A stretch of DNA of 64,000 bases from positions 28,955,501-29,019,500 of the forward strand of contig CM066998.1 of NCBI GenBank assembly GCA_033977485.1. Direction: 5' to 3'. The stretch comes from Hydrangea macrophylla (lineage: Eukaryota > Streptophyta > Magnoliopsida > Cornales > Hydrangeaceae). Position 1 is the first letter of the stretch. Each line of letters starts with the position of its first letter. Shown one piece after another: positions 22,928-34,100 of this stretch. The notes beneath the pieces are model-generated. The model did not search any database. It worked only from the letters and a program-made list of their open reading frames with translations, and was not told the origin of the DNA. The position numbers and the translations under genes are program-made.

Positions 22928-24337
22928 ATGAATCCAGTGACGGGCTATCATAAGTCTAAGCCCCTCGACCGTACTATACCAGATCCGGTACCTGATCACG
23001 GGTTCCGGAATACCGAGGACAGGCTATGGTTTGAGCGATACTTTCAGATGAGGATGGTGATGGTCGAGCGGCCTATTGAGCACATCTGGATTGAGAGCCC
23101 ATGGTTCCTCACACGGATCCGCGCTATGCCTCACTGGTTCGATCTCCTGTCATTGGCCAAGAGGGTCAACCTATCATGGATTAGAGGCGCGTGTGCGACT
23201 ATGATCAGCGACCCGTTTGTGCCATTCACTTATCATGCCTTCTTCCGGAGTCGTTCATTCATCATCAGTCCCGCGACCGTTTTCGCCGCGTTGGGGGTAC
23301 CAGAGGTACCTGATTATGTTTGCCCCCACCGGCCTGATGCACCCGTGACCCCACCATCCGCTATTATCAGGGAGCTCACTGGAGGCGCCGTTCCGTCTTG
23401 GGATGGCGATGCTTTGATCGAGGACCACTCTCTCACCGATGACTACCACATGCTTCATTTGGTCCTCAGTAACTACCTCCTAGTGACGTCCTATCGAGAG
23501 AAGATCGCGGCTTGGTATGCGCGAGTCTTATATGCTGTGGGGACGGGTCAGCCAGTTTGTATACCACGCCTATACATCGATTTTATGGTCCACCCCACCC
23601 GTTATATCTCATCCAGGAAGCACCTGAAGGGTGCTTGGGCTATTCAGAGGGTCATGGCCGATGCCGGGTTCCTCGAGCTCCCTGGAGATGATATCCGCCC
23701 TTCTCCCCGCCGATTTAGCGAGGCGGCTGCTCGCCGCTCCGACGCTCAGAAGAGGAAGCGCAAGGGGAAAGGGACAGCGAGGGTGCGGGGGAGGAAGAAG
23801 AGGCGTGGCGGTACAGACACGGAGGCCGGAGCTTCAGGGACACCCACCGAGGTGGAGGAGCTTGATTCGGATGATGAGGATGATCCAGTTGCTGCGGTTC
23901 AGCAGTTTGAGCTGCGACAGCGATCGCAGTCTCGTGCCCAGGGAGAGTCTTCTTCTTCTGTGCCTCTCCCGACAGTTCGCGAGCTATTATTGGAGGAGAG
24001 AGAGGCCAGGATTAGACTCGAGGGCCGGATGGATCAGATACAGACTTTGCTGGAGTCCATTTTGATTCAGATCGGGGTTGATCAGGCCGTTCACTCTGCT
24101 CACCATCCCACAGCCACCCCGTCTGCTCAGACTGCTGCTGATCCATCTCATGTTGCTACTCCTACCGATCCACCACTTACTGATCCATCATCTGCTACCC
24201 CAGCTGCTGAGGCTACTGATCCGGTTTCGACCGCTGCTTCCGAGCCATCTACTACTCCTACTACTACTGTATTGCCGCCTGCTCCTATCGACATCCCTTC
24301 TGATATAGCCGATGATACGCCATCTGGGGTCGATTAG
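22928..24337 (+). CDS. Athila A 3' ORF (env-position; basic, coiled-coil protein)
   Basis: 469 aa from MNPVTGYHKSKP; the ATG sits just after the splice acceptor and is shared with B (MNPITGYHEFKP). Residues ~20-260 form a globular region (FRNTEDRLWFERYF, ALGVPEVPDYVCPH, YHMLHLVLSNYLLVTSYREKIAAW is one helix-rich block) resembling the putative plant transposon protein domain found in Athila-type 3' ORFs. Then comes a basic, NLS-like stretch (QKRKRKGKGTARVRGRKKRR), an acidic patch, a predicted coiled coil (LLLEEREARIRLEGRMDQI) and a Thr/Pro/Ala-rich tail. There is no signal peptide or membrane anchor, so it is not a convincing envelope protein. A nuclear or nucleic-acid role is inference. An upstream ATG at 22709 exists but would translate the palindromes and intron. 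Confidence 0.75.
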   Translation: MNPVTGYHKSKPLDRTIPDPVPDHGFRNTEDRLWFERYFQMRMVMVERPIEHIWIESPWFLTRIRAMPHWFDLLSLAKRVNLSWIRGACATMISDPFVPFTYHAFFRSRSFIISPATVFAALGVPEVPDYVCPHRPDAPVTPPSAIIRELTGGAVPSWDGDALIEDHSLTDDYHMLHLVLSNYLLVTSYREKIAAWYARVLYAVGTGQPVCIPRLYIDFMVHPTRYISSRKHLKGAWAIQRVMADAGFLELPGDDIRPSPRRFSEAAARRSDAQKRKRKGKGTARVRGRKKRRGGTDTEAGASGTPTEVEELDSDDEDDPVAAVQQFELRQRSQSRAQGESSSSVPLPTVRELLLEEREARIRLEGRMDQIQTLLESILIQIGVDQAVHSAHHPTATPSAQTAADPSHVATPTDPPLTDPSSATPAAEATDPVSTAASEPSTTPTTTVLPPAPIDIPSDIADDTPSGVD

Positions 24338-25523
24338 TTTTAGTCGGGGAGGTGGCATTTATTTATTTTTGGTTGGTTGTATATGCTGGTGGTTTTTGGG
24401 TGTTTTATTTGGTTAGATGGTATTGTATGGACAGTATTTATCACTGCTTGTATTTTATTTTATTTAGTTCATATTTCAGTGGTTTCGATTGATTGGATCA
24501 TGGTTTTATTGTATTATTGTTATCTTTTGATCCTGTCTGTTTTGGAGTTTGTGTTCTACTTTTTTATGCTAGGTTGCTTTGCTTGCGATCATCATTTGCG
24601 CTATACAGGTGATACCCATCTCTTTTATTTATTGAAAATCAACTTCTGAGGACTTTGTTGTTTTCAGTTGGGGGTAGGAGACAATAGATAGGTATACACC
24701 CGTAATAATCAGGTTTTGCACTTAGATATGTTTTAAATTTAATGAACACACAGTCTGTTAAAATTTGAAAAAATTTTATTGAATAGTATTGATAGAATAA
24801 TTCTGAATAACCTTTTCTGCTTGTTAATTAGACAATGATACATTTGTAGTATTCTTATCTTTTTATGGATTAAATCCACGCGGTTTTTCTGTATCATTGA
24901 AATGAATTGCATCTGTAAAGCTGTTATGTACCCAATACTTGTGCACACTAATTAGCAGCCATGTAGAAAACCTGAAAATTGAGTTAAAATGAATATTGTA
25001 CGAAAAGAACAAGTAGTGGAAGCTAATAACCCTTTGTGAGCTTTTGAGCCAATCTTCATTTCTGAGGGGATTCTCATATATTGTCGAATGTTTTTTTTTT
25101 TTCTTCTCTTGCGTATATTTGTGAATTCGTTGTTAAGTCTCAGTTTCCTTTAAAAGTTTTGACTGCTTGTTAGAGGAGAACGTTCAGGATTTACCAATTA
25201 CACTCGATAAACACTTAAGTGCTAAAAATTGAAAGTTGAGAAAATGATTCAAGCCATCGTTTACCCATTCCTTTACCTAATATAGCTCGCCCTCATTCAT
25301 TGAATCATTTCACCCCTGATCTCACCTCAATTAAATATTTCCAATAAAATCACAAGAATCCAAATCCTTGATTTATACCTTGACCTCATCGAACTGTTTG
25401 ATAAATTTATTGAGAATGAGTCATCAAAGTATGTGAAATGGAAGGAAGTTGTTGTGGGATATTCCAGGTTAAAAAAAAAATAAAAAATAAAAAAAATATG
25501 ATGATGAATGAAGGAGTTATACC

Positions 25524-25554
<31 letters not shown>

Positions 25555-26480
25555 ATGAATGGGAGATTGGGTGGAGAAAAGAATAAAGAATAAAAAGAGA
25601 AGTGGAGATTCCATCACATACTAAAAAGCACACTCTTCTCTACAACACCCCCACCTACTAAATAAAAGCCATAATTCAAAGTCTTGAAGATTCTCAACAA
25701 TTGGTTTGAACATGAAAGTGTGAGTTGAGTTATCCACGGTATTTCGCTCCTCTAGTAAGTAGTATTCCATTCATGAGACTTTACACTCTTAAATGTCCGT
25801 TTTTCATAGAGTAAAGTATGAAAGCATTAGCACTTAGAATATCATTCTTCTCAAAGCTTTCATACTATGTGCGATCATTGTAAAGCAGGTTTCTGAGAGA
25901 CGTTCGTTTTGAGTGTGACCAATGTGAGAATTGAGCTAAAACTGCAAGTTTCCAAAGTACAATAATCTAGATAACTCCTAATAAGGGTTGGACGCATGGT
26001 TGTTAATTCCACACACACACGGGTGCATGTTGGTAATACATTTGTATATTTTACTTGGTGATATAGGAGAGCATGTGGATCTCTTTCATGGATTGATAGA
26101 GGATATTATATTCTTGTAGAGTTGAATTAACAGTTTAATGGAAGGGGGAATTCTACAAAGTTATTCTAATTCTTTTTGAGCTAAAAATTGGAATTTTGTG
26201 GGTATATTCACTGCAAACCCTCACGAGACAACACTCGTCCACTAGGGGGAACCTAGGGGTTTAACGGCTTGTTGCATTCGCTAAATGCAATCGCGATTCC
26301 TGCGAAAGTGAGTTAGGATTTTTTTTTTTTTTTTTTTTTTTTCTCTCTATCTTAGTTTAGGTTGTTTTTAGTTTTTCTTTGTTTCTTAGTTGAGGTAGTA
26401 TTAGTTTAGGAGTGTTTGGTTTAGTTTATTTTTATTTTCGCTTTATCGCTAGGGACTAGCAATAAGCTAGTTGGGGGTTG
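24338..26480 (+). other. Athila A 3' non-coding region with conserved blocks and polypurine tract
   Basis: 2.1 kb without genes. Against B it keeps several short blocks: TTTCGCTCCTCTAGTAAGTA near 25741-25760, a stem at 25815-25866 (AGTATGAAAGC/GCTTTCATACT), and a ~90-nt block from 26218 (ACTCGTCCACTAGGGGGAAC then TTGCATTCGCTAAATGCAA). A poly-A run (25526-25551) and poly-T run (~26319-26342) are present. The polypurine-like TTGGGGGTTG (26471-26480) abuts the 3' LTR. Confidence 0.7.
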
Positions 26481-28122
26481 TGCAAAGCGGGGGTATTTGT
26501 AAAATACAACCGCGCTAAAAGGAAGAATTGTAGTAGTTTTGATCACAACTTCCCGTATTATCTGCAATTTGCATTGCAAGGCTAATTTTTATACAGTATG
26601 ATTAATCTATGATAAGTTGTATTGTTTTAGCTGTTGTTTATGCAGATCACTGCTGTGCGGACTAAACAGATGAGTATCAGAATAAATGGAATGCTGGAAT
26701 GCAAACAAAAGAAGTCAAAGCTGAAAAGTGAAGTTCGATCGATCGTAGAAGGTTCGATCGATTGAGAGTTCGATCGCTCGAACAGAGTAGAAGCGCTTGA
26801 AGATCAAGGGTTCGATCGATCGAAAGCAGTTCGATCGATCGAACGGGGTATTTCCAGAAACATTTGCGTGCGCAGCAGAATGCGGGTTTAACCCTAGTGC
26901 TTTAGGTTTTTCTATATATATGTGTTTTGTAGACGTCCATAGGGACGCCCACTTTTACATTTTTAACAGTTTAAAAGGAGAGATAGAGAGTTTTGTTTGG
27001 TTTTTGTAGGTTTTTCATTGATTTCTCATATTGTGGATTGGATTCTTCGAAGTTTATACAAGTATCTTCTATTCCAGGTTATCTATATACTGTTCATTCA
27101 TACTCTGCACGTATTAGGAGTAGTTTAATCAATCATCTCGTGATATTGCATGCTAAACATTGGTAAAACCATAGATTTCATAGTTTCAATGAATAACTCG
27201 CAACCAAACATGGTATTAAAGTTTTCTTACGTTAAAAATCAATCCTCGACACTCCAGACGATGTCCGAGTAGTCCCAGGTTGGGAGATCACGATGAAACA
27301 GTGATCTCCAGCCTCTGCCATGCAGCAGAATAATCGCTGTGTTCGATCGATCGAAGTCAGTTCGATCGATCGAACCAGAGACAGTCAAGCGATCGAAGTT
27401 AGTTCGATCGATTGAGGGATGAAGGTCTTCGATCGATCGAAGGCGCGTCGATCGATCGAACTCTCGGATTCTTGAGGATGTTACCTGTAGTATTCCAGGA
27501 CTTTTTGTTTTAGGACTTGTTATCATTCTGTCCCAAATAAATGCTCAGTCTGTCAAAACAGTTTCAAAACTAAGGCCCTAAGGCATTTTCTTTCAATACA
27601 TTTTGCAAACCATCTTCAATGCTAACACCATTGAGGATGCGAGTCTTAACTATTGAATTAAACCGCTTTTGTGTATTTTAATTTAACTGTGATGATATGG
27701 TCCCGGTCATGAAAGGGCCATAGAATCTTTATTTCTTTTGAGGAATACGGAAAACTGTAGGTAATATACTCCATTGTGCTTCAAGGCAAATGCATGGTAG
27801 ATGGCTAGGTTACTGCGGATTCGTGTAATCCCAACACTTTCTTTTAAAAGTTAAACACCTTAATTTAGAATATTGTTTTCAATAGCTAGCTAGATTGTTT
27901 AGTTAATTTTAATCACTTTCATTAGTAATCTTAGTTTGTGGAACTTCGTGTTCTGCATCATCATTCAAACTTAGTTATTTTATTTTGTTTTCTGTAGAGG
28001 TTAGTCTAATTCGATAGGTCAACACCTTCCCTGTGGGATCGACCTGGTCTTACCAGATATTACTTGCACGTCTACCTACACTTGGGTACTGCACAAGAGC
28101 GCACAAGAAAATTCTCGTGTCA
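26481..28122 (+). repeat. Athila A 3' LTR
   Basis: 1642 bp, same length as the 5' copy. I find four substitutions (near 26974, 27266, 27544 and 27720). Ends CTCGTGTCA and is followed by the CACTT duplication. Confidence 0.95.
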
Positions 28123-28127
28123 CACTT

Positions 28128-29377
28128 CAACATCACTTCTTTGCACGATCTCTCGTATCAGGTGATACTTACGCTCAATGTGTTTTCCCTTCTTATGTGC
28201 CCTAGGTTCCTTTGAGTTAGCAACCGCTCCACTATTATCGCAATAAAGAGTAATAGCCGATTGTACCGCAGGTACTACTCTTAGATCCATAAGGATGTTT
28301 CTAAGTTAAACGGCCTCCTTAGTAGCTTCCGAAGTAGCCACATACTCGGCTTCCATGGCGGAATCAACAATACATGACTGCTTGATACTCCTCCAACTAA
28401 TGGCTCCACCTCCTAGGGTAAACACATATCCTGAGGTAGACTTTCTGGAATCCCTATCTGACATGAAATCAGAATCTGTGTACCCAATGGGTACAAGACT
28501 GTCTGCTTGGTAAACTAACATATTGTCTCGAGTCCTTTTCATGTACTTGAGATTAATTTTCACCACAGTCCAATGTTCTTGCCCTGGATTAGACTGATAT
28601 CTACTAACCATGCCAACAACAAAGCAGATGTCAGGTATAGTACATAGCATAGCATACATTAGGTTTCCTACTGCCGAGGCATAAGGAACTGCCTTCATCT
28701 TCTCTATCTTATCAGGTGTCTTAGGACACTGATCCTTAGATAGAGTAATTCCATGTCTGAAGGGAAGGAATCCCTTCTTGCAATCTTGCATGCTAAACCT
28801 TGCAAGAATATTGTCGATATAAGTGCCTTGTGATAAGCCCAACATCTTATTCTTGCAATCTCGCATAAGCTTGATCCCTAGGATGTGACTGGCTTCTCCC
28901 AAGTCCTTCATATCGAATTGACTGGACAACCATACCCTTACAGAAGATAGTACCCCCACATCATTTCCGATTACCAAGATATCATCCACATATAGTACTA
29001 AGAACACCGCCACGCTTCCATCATGTTTATTGTACACACAAGATTCATCCACACATTGATCAAAACCAAAAGACTTGATTGTTTGATCAAAGCGGATATT
29101 CCAAGACCTAGATGCCTACTAAAGTCCATAAATGGACTTCTTAAGCTTGCCCAACATGTGTTCTTGGCCCTTCACAATGAACCCGTCTGGTTGCATCATA
29201 TAGATGCACTCGTCAAGATTCTCATTAAGAAATGCTGTATTGACATCCATTTGCCAAATTTTATAATCGAAATGTGCAGCAATGGATAAGAGAATCTGGA
29301 TAGACTTTAACATGGCCACCGGTGAAAAGGTTTCCTCATAATCGATTCCCTCTTTTTGAGTGAACCCTTTCGCAACA
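28128..29377 (-). pseudogene. Copia pol fragment: RT second half and RNase H
   Basis: Minus-strand frame gives RT with YVDDILVIGND (catalytic YVDD), then MKDLGEASHILGIK, VPYASAVGNLMYAML, YTDSDFMSDRDSRKSTSGYV and RNase H up to REIVQRSDV at the A junction. The ~29119-29377 part gives VAKGFTQKEGIDYEETFSPV and WQMDVNTAFLNENLDE. Lesions: two adjacent stops (TAG TAG, + strand 29117-29122) where the family has KQ in YGLKQASR, and a stop after EATKEAV near 28303-28305. Confidence 0.88.
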
Positions 29378-31013
29378 TAACAAGCGGGGGTATTTGTAAA
29401 ATACAACTGCGCTAAAAGAAGAAAATGTGCTAAATTATTTCATAATTCCTTTATTTATCTTCAATTTGAATTACAATGCTAGTTTGTACACAATTTGATT
29501 AAACTATGATAAGTTGTTAGTTTTAGTTGTAGTTCGTGCAGATTACTGTTGTTGTGTGAAGAATTGGATGAGAAAGATAAAAGGGAGTGCTGAATTTTAA
29601 TGAAGACAAATAAAGGATAAAAAGTGAACCTCGATCGATTGAAGACCATTCGATCGATCGAAGGTTTGATCGATCGATAGAAGCTCAAGCGATGGAAGAT
29701 CCCAGAAGGTTCGATCGATCGAAAGATGTTCGATCGATCGAACATGGCTTTTATCAGATTATACGCGCACGCAGCACAGACATGATTTTAACCCTAGCAG
29801 TAGGTTTTAGTATAAATACTCGTATTGTATACGTCCATAAGGACACCCACTTTAGTTTTCCATCAGTTTTTAGAGAGAGAAGAGATATTTTCTTTGATGT
29901 TTTTGTAGGTTTTCCATTGATTCGTGGTTTAGTAGCTTGATTACTTTTGGTTAAATCAAAGTTTGTCGTTCCAGGTTACTTCTTTATGGTTTATTTACAT
30001 TCTGCATGTAGTTTATAGTAGCATAATCTGTTAACTTCATAGTTTTCCATGCTAAATAAGTTCACACTATTAGTTTACATAGTTTTCATGTTGAAATCAC
30101 AAACAAACAAGACTTTGATGAACTTTTACGTTAAAAACGCATCTATGACACTCCAGACTATGTCTAAGTAGTCCCCATGTTGGGAGATCACGATGAAACT
30201 ATGATCTCAAGCCTCTACCATGCAGCAGAATAATTCCTGCGCTCGATCGATCGAAACAGAGATACAGTCGAGCGATTGAAGTCCGTTCGATCAATAGAGG
30301 GATGAGGAAGTCCGTTCGATCGATAGAGGGATGAGGCATCGATCGATCGAACCTTCTGATTCTTGAGGACATTCTATGCAGTATTCCTAGACTTTCTGCT
30401 TTACTGATTTGTTATCAAATTGTCCCTAAACGCTCAGTTTGTCAAAACAGTCTATAAACTTAAAGCCTTGAGGCATTTTTCTTCAATAAACTTTGCAAAC
30501 CACCCTCAATGCTAACACCATTGTAGGTGCGAGTCTTAATTATTGTTTTAAACCGCTTTTATGTATTTCAAACTTAAATGTGATGATATAGTCTCGGTCA
30601 TGAAAGGACTATGGATTCTCTATCCTAAGAGAAATACGGAATACTGTAGAGAATGTGCTCTATTGAGATTCAACGTAACTGCATGGTAGATGGCTAGGTC
30701 ACGGTGGATTCGTGTGATCCCAACATTCCCTTTTAGTAAGAAAACACGTTTTAAAATATCGCTTTAGTTTGTTGGTTAGTTGTTAGATTAATTTAGTTTA
30801 ATTGCTTTATCTTTAGTAGTTGATAAATTGTGGGACTTTGTGTTCTGCATTCCTTTAAAATATTGATTTTTATTTTCTTGTTTGAGATTAATCTAGGTAA
30901 TTAGTTTAACACCTTCCCTGTGGGATCGACCTGGACTTAGCCAGATTACTACTTGCACGATTACCTACACTTGGGTATAGCACACAAGCGCACATAGAAT
31001 AATTCTTGTGTCA
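29378..31013 (+). repeat. Athila B 5' LTR
   Basis: TATA box TATAAATACT at 29811-29820. Palindrome arrays lie at about 29631-29740 (upstream of TATA) and 30241-30350. A decayed PBS (TTGCGCCGTTGCCAGGGAA, from about 31022) follows. Short frames over the arrays are palindrome artefacts. Confidence 0.92.
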
Positions 31014-31144
31014 AGTTTTTTTTGCGCCGTTGCCAGGGAATTCGACAAGCTAACGCTTCGATTACCTCAATCTATCCTTATCTCTTTCTGTTTTTCTTTT
31101 TCTTTCGTTCTTTAGATTAAAAACTACTTAGGGTCTTTCCCTTT

Positions 31145-34100
31145 ATGTCCGATAATTCCATCGAAGGAATTTACGGAAACCCATTCTATTCATCCAATTC
31201 ATCTAGTTCTATTAACCCCATAGTTACACCTATGGATTCAATGGCTGATAATCAAAGTGAAAACGGTGATAATGTGGTCGTACCAATTGACGATTCACTT
31301 CGTCCTTTGTGTGATCTCATGACACCTGAACACGCGCCTACACTTTCTTGTATTCTCATTCCACCTCATGCAGGCGAATTTCAATTTCGCAATGGAATGA
31401 TTCAACTCCTTCCTACCTTTCATGGAATGGAGAGCGAGAAGGCGTACCTACATGTCAAGGACTTTGAGGATGTTTGTAAAACTTTCTCACAGAATTGTCC
31501 TATAGACGTGACACGTCTAATGCTATTTCCTTTCACTCTGAAGGATAAAGCAAAAGCGTGGTTACTCACTTTGAAGCCAAACTCCATCTACACTTGGCAT
31601 GCGATGAGCACTGCTTTCCTGAAGAAATTCTTTCGACCTCGCATGACCACTAAGCTTAAACGACAAATAAACTCTTATAAACAAAAGAGCAATGAAACAT
31701 TCACCCAAACTTGGGAGCGTTTCAAGGATTTGCTACTCTCATGTCCACATCATGGGTACGAGAAATGGCGAACCATCAGCTACTTCTATGAAGGGTTAAA
31801 TGGTGAAACTAAAAAATTGGTCGAGACCATGAGTTCAGGGCCATTTCTTTGCAAAAACACGGAAGAAGATGAAGCTCATTTTGAGTGGTTAGCTGAACAC
31901 GCCCATGAGTGGTCAAATTCGGACGATGTCCCACGCTCACAGATATCCTGTGTGGAAGAGAAAAGTTTATACCAACTAAAAAGTGAGGATCATCTGATGA
32001 ATAAGTATGAAGAACTAGCGAAGAAAGTGGAAGAATTGGGAATGAAAGGAGAGAGTTCTAGGAAGTTTTTGCCTGAAGAACCATGCGGCACATGCAACAT
32101 GCTGGGACACACTACTTAATACTGTCCGAATGTGCCGTATTTTCACGAACAACCCCCCATGGAAATGAATGCCATGCAAGGGTATAGGGGGGTGGGGAAT
32201 TCCTATAACAATTATAATTCACAAAATAATAACAATAGATGGAATCACCCCGGGTTTGATTGGAAAAACAATGCAGGGACTCAAAATCAATATCAACAAC
32301 AACAGCCCTACAATAACAATAATCAATATCAAGGGCAATACAACAGGCAGTCCCAGCCATTCCATCAAAATAGAGCAAATAACTACAATAATGCTCAACC
32401 CCCTAATAATCAACAACCAAATGTTAACGTGCCACCTCACAAAAAGGTGCAAGAGGAAGAACCACTCTCTAATGTGAATTTAACACAACAGTTAATTCAA
32501 ATGATGAGTAAAATGTCTGCGACATTAGAGAGAATGGATGCATGTCAAGAGGGGTTGAGTGGAACGTTTCCTGCTCAACCACTTCAAAACCCTAAGGAAT
32601 ACAACAATGGTCCCCCTAATCATGAATAGGCAAAAGCCGTGACAACTTTGAGAAGCAACAAAGTCATAGGGAAAAACATGCCTCATTCTACTCCCGTGGA
32701 GTATGAAGAGGAAAAAGTGGTAACTAAAAACAACCCATCTACTCAAGAAGAGGAGTTGTCCACTAATGATAAATCATTGGAATCAAACGAGGATGCTCCT
32801 AAAGAAGTAGAAGTTGAGAGAAGGCCTGGAAAGGAGCCCATCAAGGACGAATTACCTAAATGCCCTTTCCCTGCGCCTTACCCTCAAAGGCTCAAGAAGC
32901 CCCAACACGAGGCAAAGAATCAGGAGTTCTTGGAGTTGTTCAAACAAGTTAAAATTAGTCTCCCGCTCCTTGATGCAATCAAACAAGTGCCAGCCTATGC
33001 TAAGTATATAAAAGATTTATGCACGGTCAAGAGGAGGCAAAGTGTGAAGAAACACGCTTATGTCGCTTGCCAAGCAAGTGCAATCATCCAAAACGAGTTG
33101 CCTCCAAAGCTTAAAGACCCTAGCACCCCTACTGTCTCATGTCGAATTGGGAATCAAAGGATAGACAACGCATTCCTTAATTTAGGAGCTTGCGTAAACT
33201 TGCTGCCATATTTAGTATATAAACAATTTGGGTTGGGTGAACTCAAACCCACCCGAGTTGCATTGCAATTGGCAGATAGGTCAGTCAAATATCCTAGAGG
33301 AATACTGGAAGACGTTCTGGTACAGATAGATACATTTGTCTTTCCGGTCGATTTTGTGATTCTGGACACTGAACCTGTGTCTAATCCATGTTCACAAATC
33401 CCGGTGATTTTTGGACGTCCATTCCTCAACACCATTGATGCCACAATCAAAATAAGGAGTGGTATCATGACCATCGTATTCGGGAACATGACTTTAAATG
33501 TCAAGATTTTTTCAAATCCCCGACCTGAAGAATACGACGACGAAGAAGAGGTTAACTTCATTGAAACAGTCAATGAGGATGAGGCTAATCTTGTAGATTA
33601 CAAAGATCCTTTGGAGGTAGTTGTGTCACAATTCGATGCCACTTATCAACCTAACGATTCTACCCTATTGGATGCTACTCTAAATCATGACTGCCTCATG
33701 ATGGAAACTAAAGAGGAAGATAGAGCTGAATGCATGTGGGTCACACCATATAAACCCTTGCCTCCAAAAACGAAGTTAACTCTGCCTTCGAACTTTCAGT
33801 TTCCTGATTTGAAATTAAAGGAGCTTCCAAAAGAGCTCAAATACGCTTTTTTAGGGACTGAAAAGACTTATCCTGTGATAATCTCATCCACGTTGAATTC
33901 AGAACAAGAGGATAAGTTAATTCAAATGCTTAAACAGCACAAGGGAGCATTGGGGTGGACTATTGCCGACCTAAAAGGCATAAGCCCATCTATTTTGCAC
34001 CCATAAGATATAACTGGAGGAAGACGCAAAACCTTCGCGATAAATGCAAAGATGTCTGAGTCCTAATATGCAAGAAGTCGTGAAAAAGGAAGTCTTAAAA

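Larger units (their letters stand above)
13497..28122 (+). mobile_element. Athila-lineage Ty3/Gypsy element A, nearly intact
   Basis: Length is 14626 bp with two 1642-bp LTRs, both starting TGCAAAGCGG and ending CTCGTGTCA, flanked by CACTT at 13492-13496 and 28123-28127. The PBS has the TGGCGCCGcTGCCGGGG form typical of Athila. Pol order is protease, RT, RNase H, integrase, and its sequence (DLGAS protease, [21 protein letters not shown]) is Athila-like. Two further ORFs lie between pol and the 3' LTR. I count four substitutions between the LTRs, so insertion is recent. The only clear coding lesion is one TGA in RT. Confidence 0.95.
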
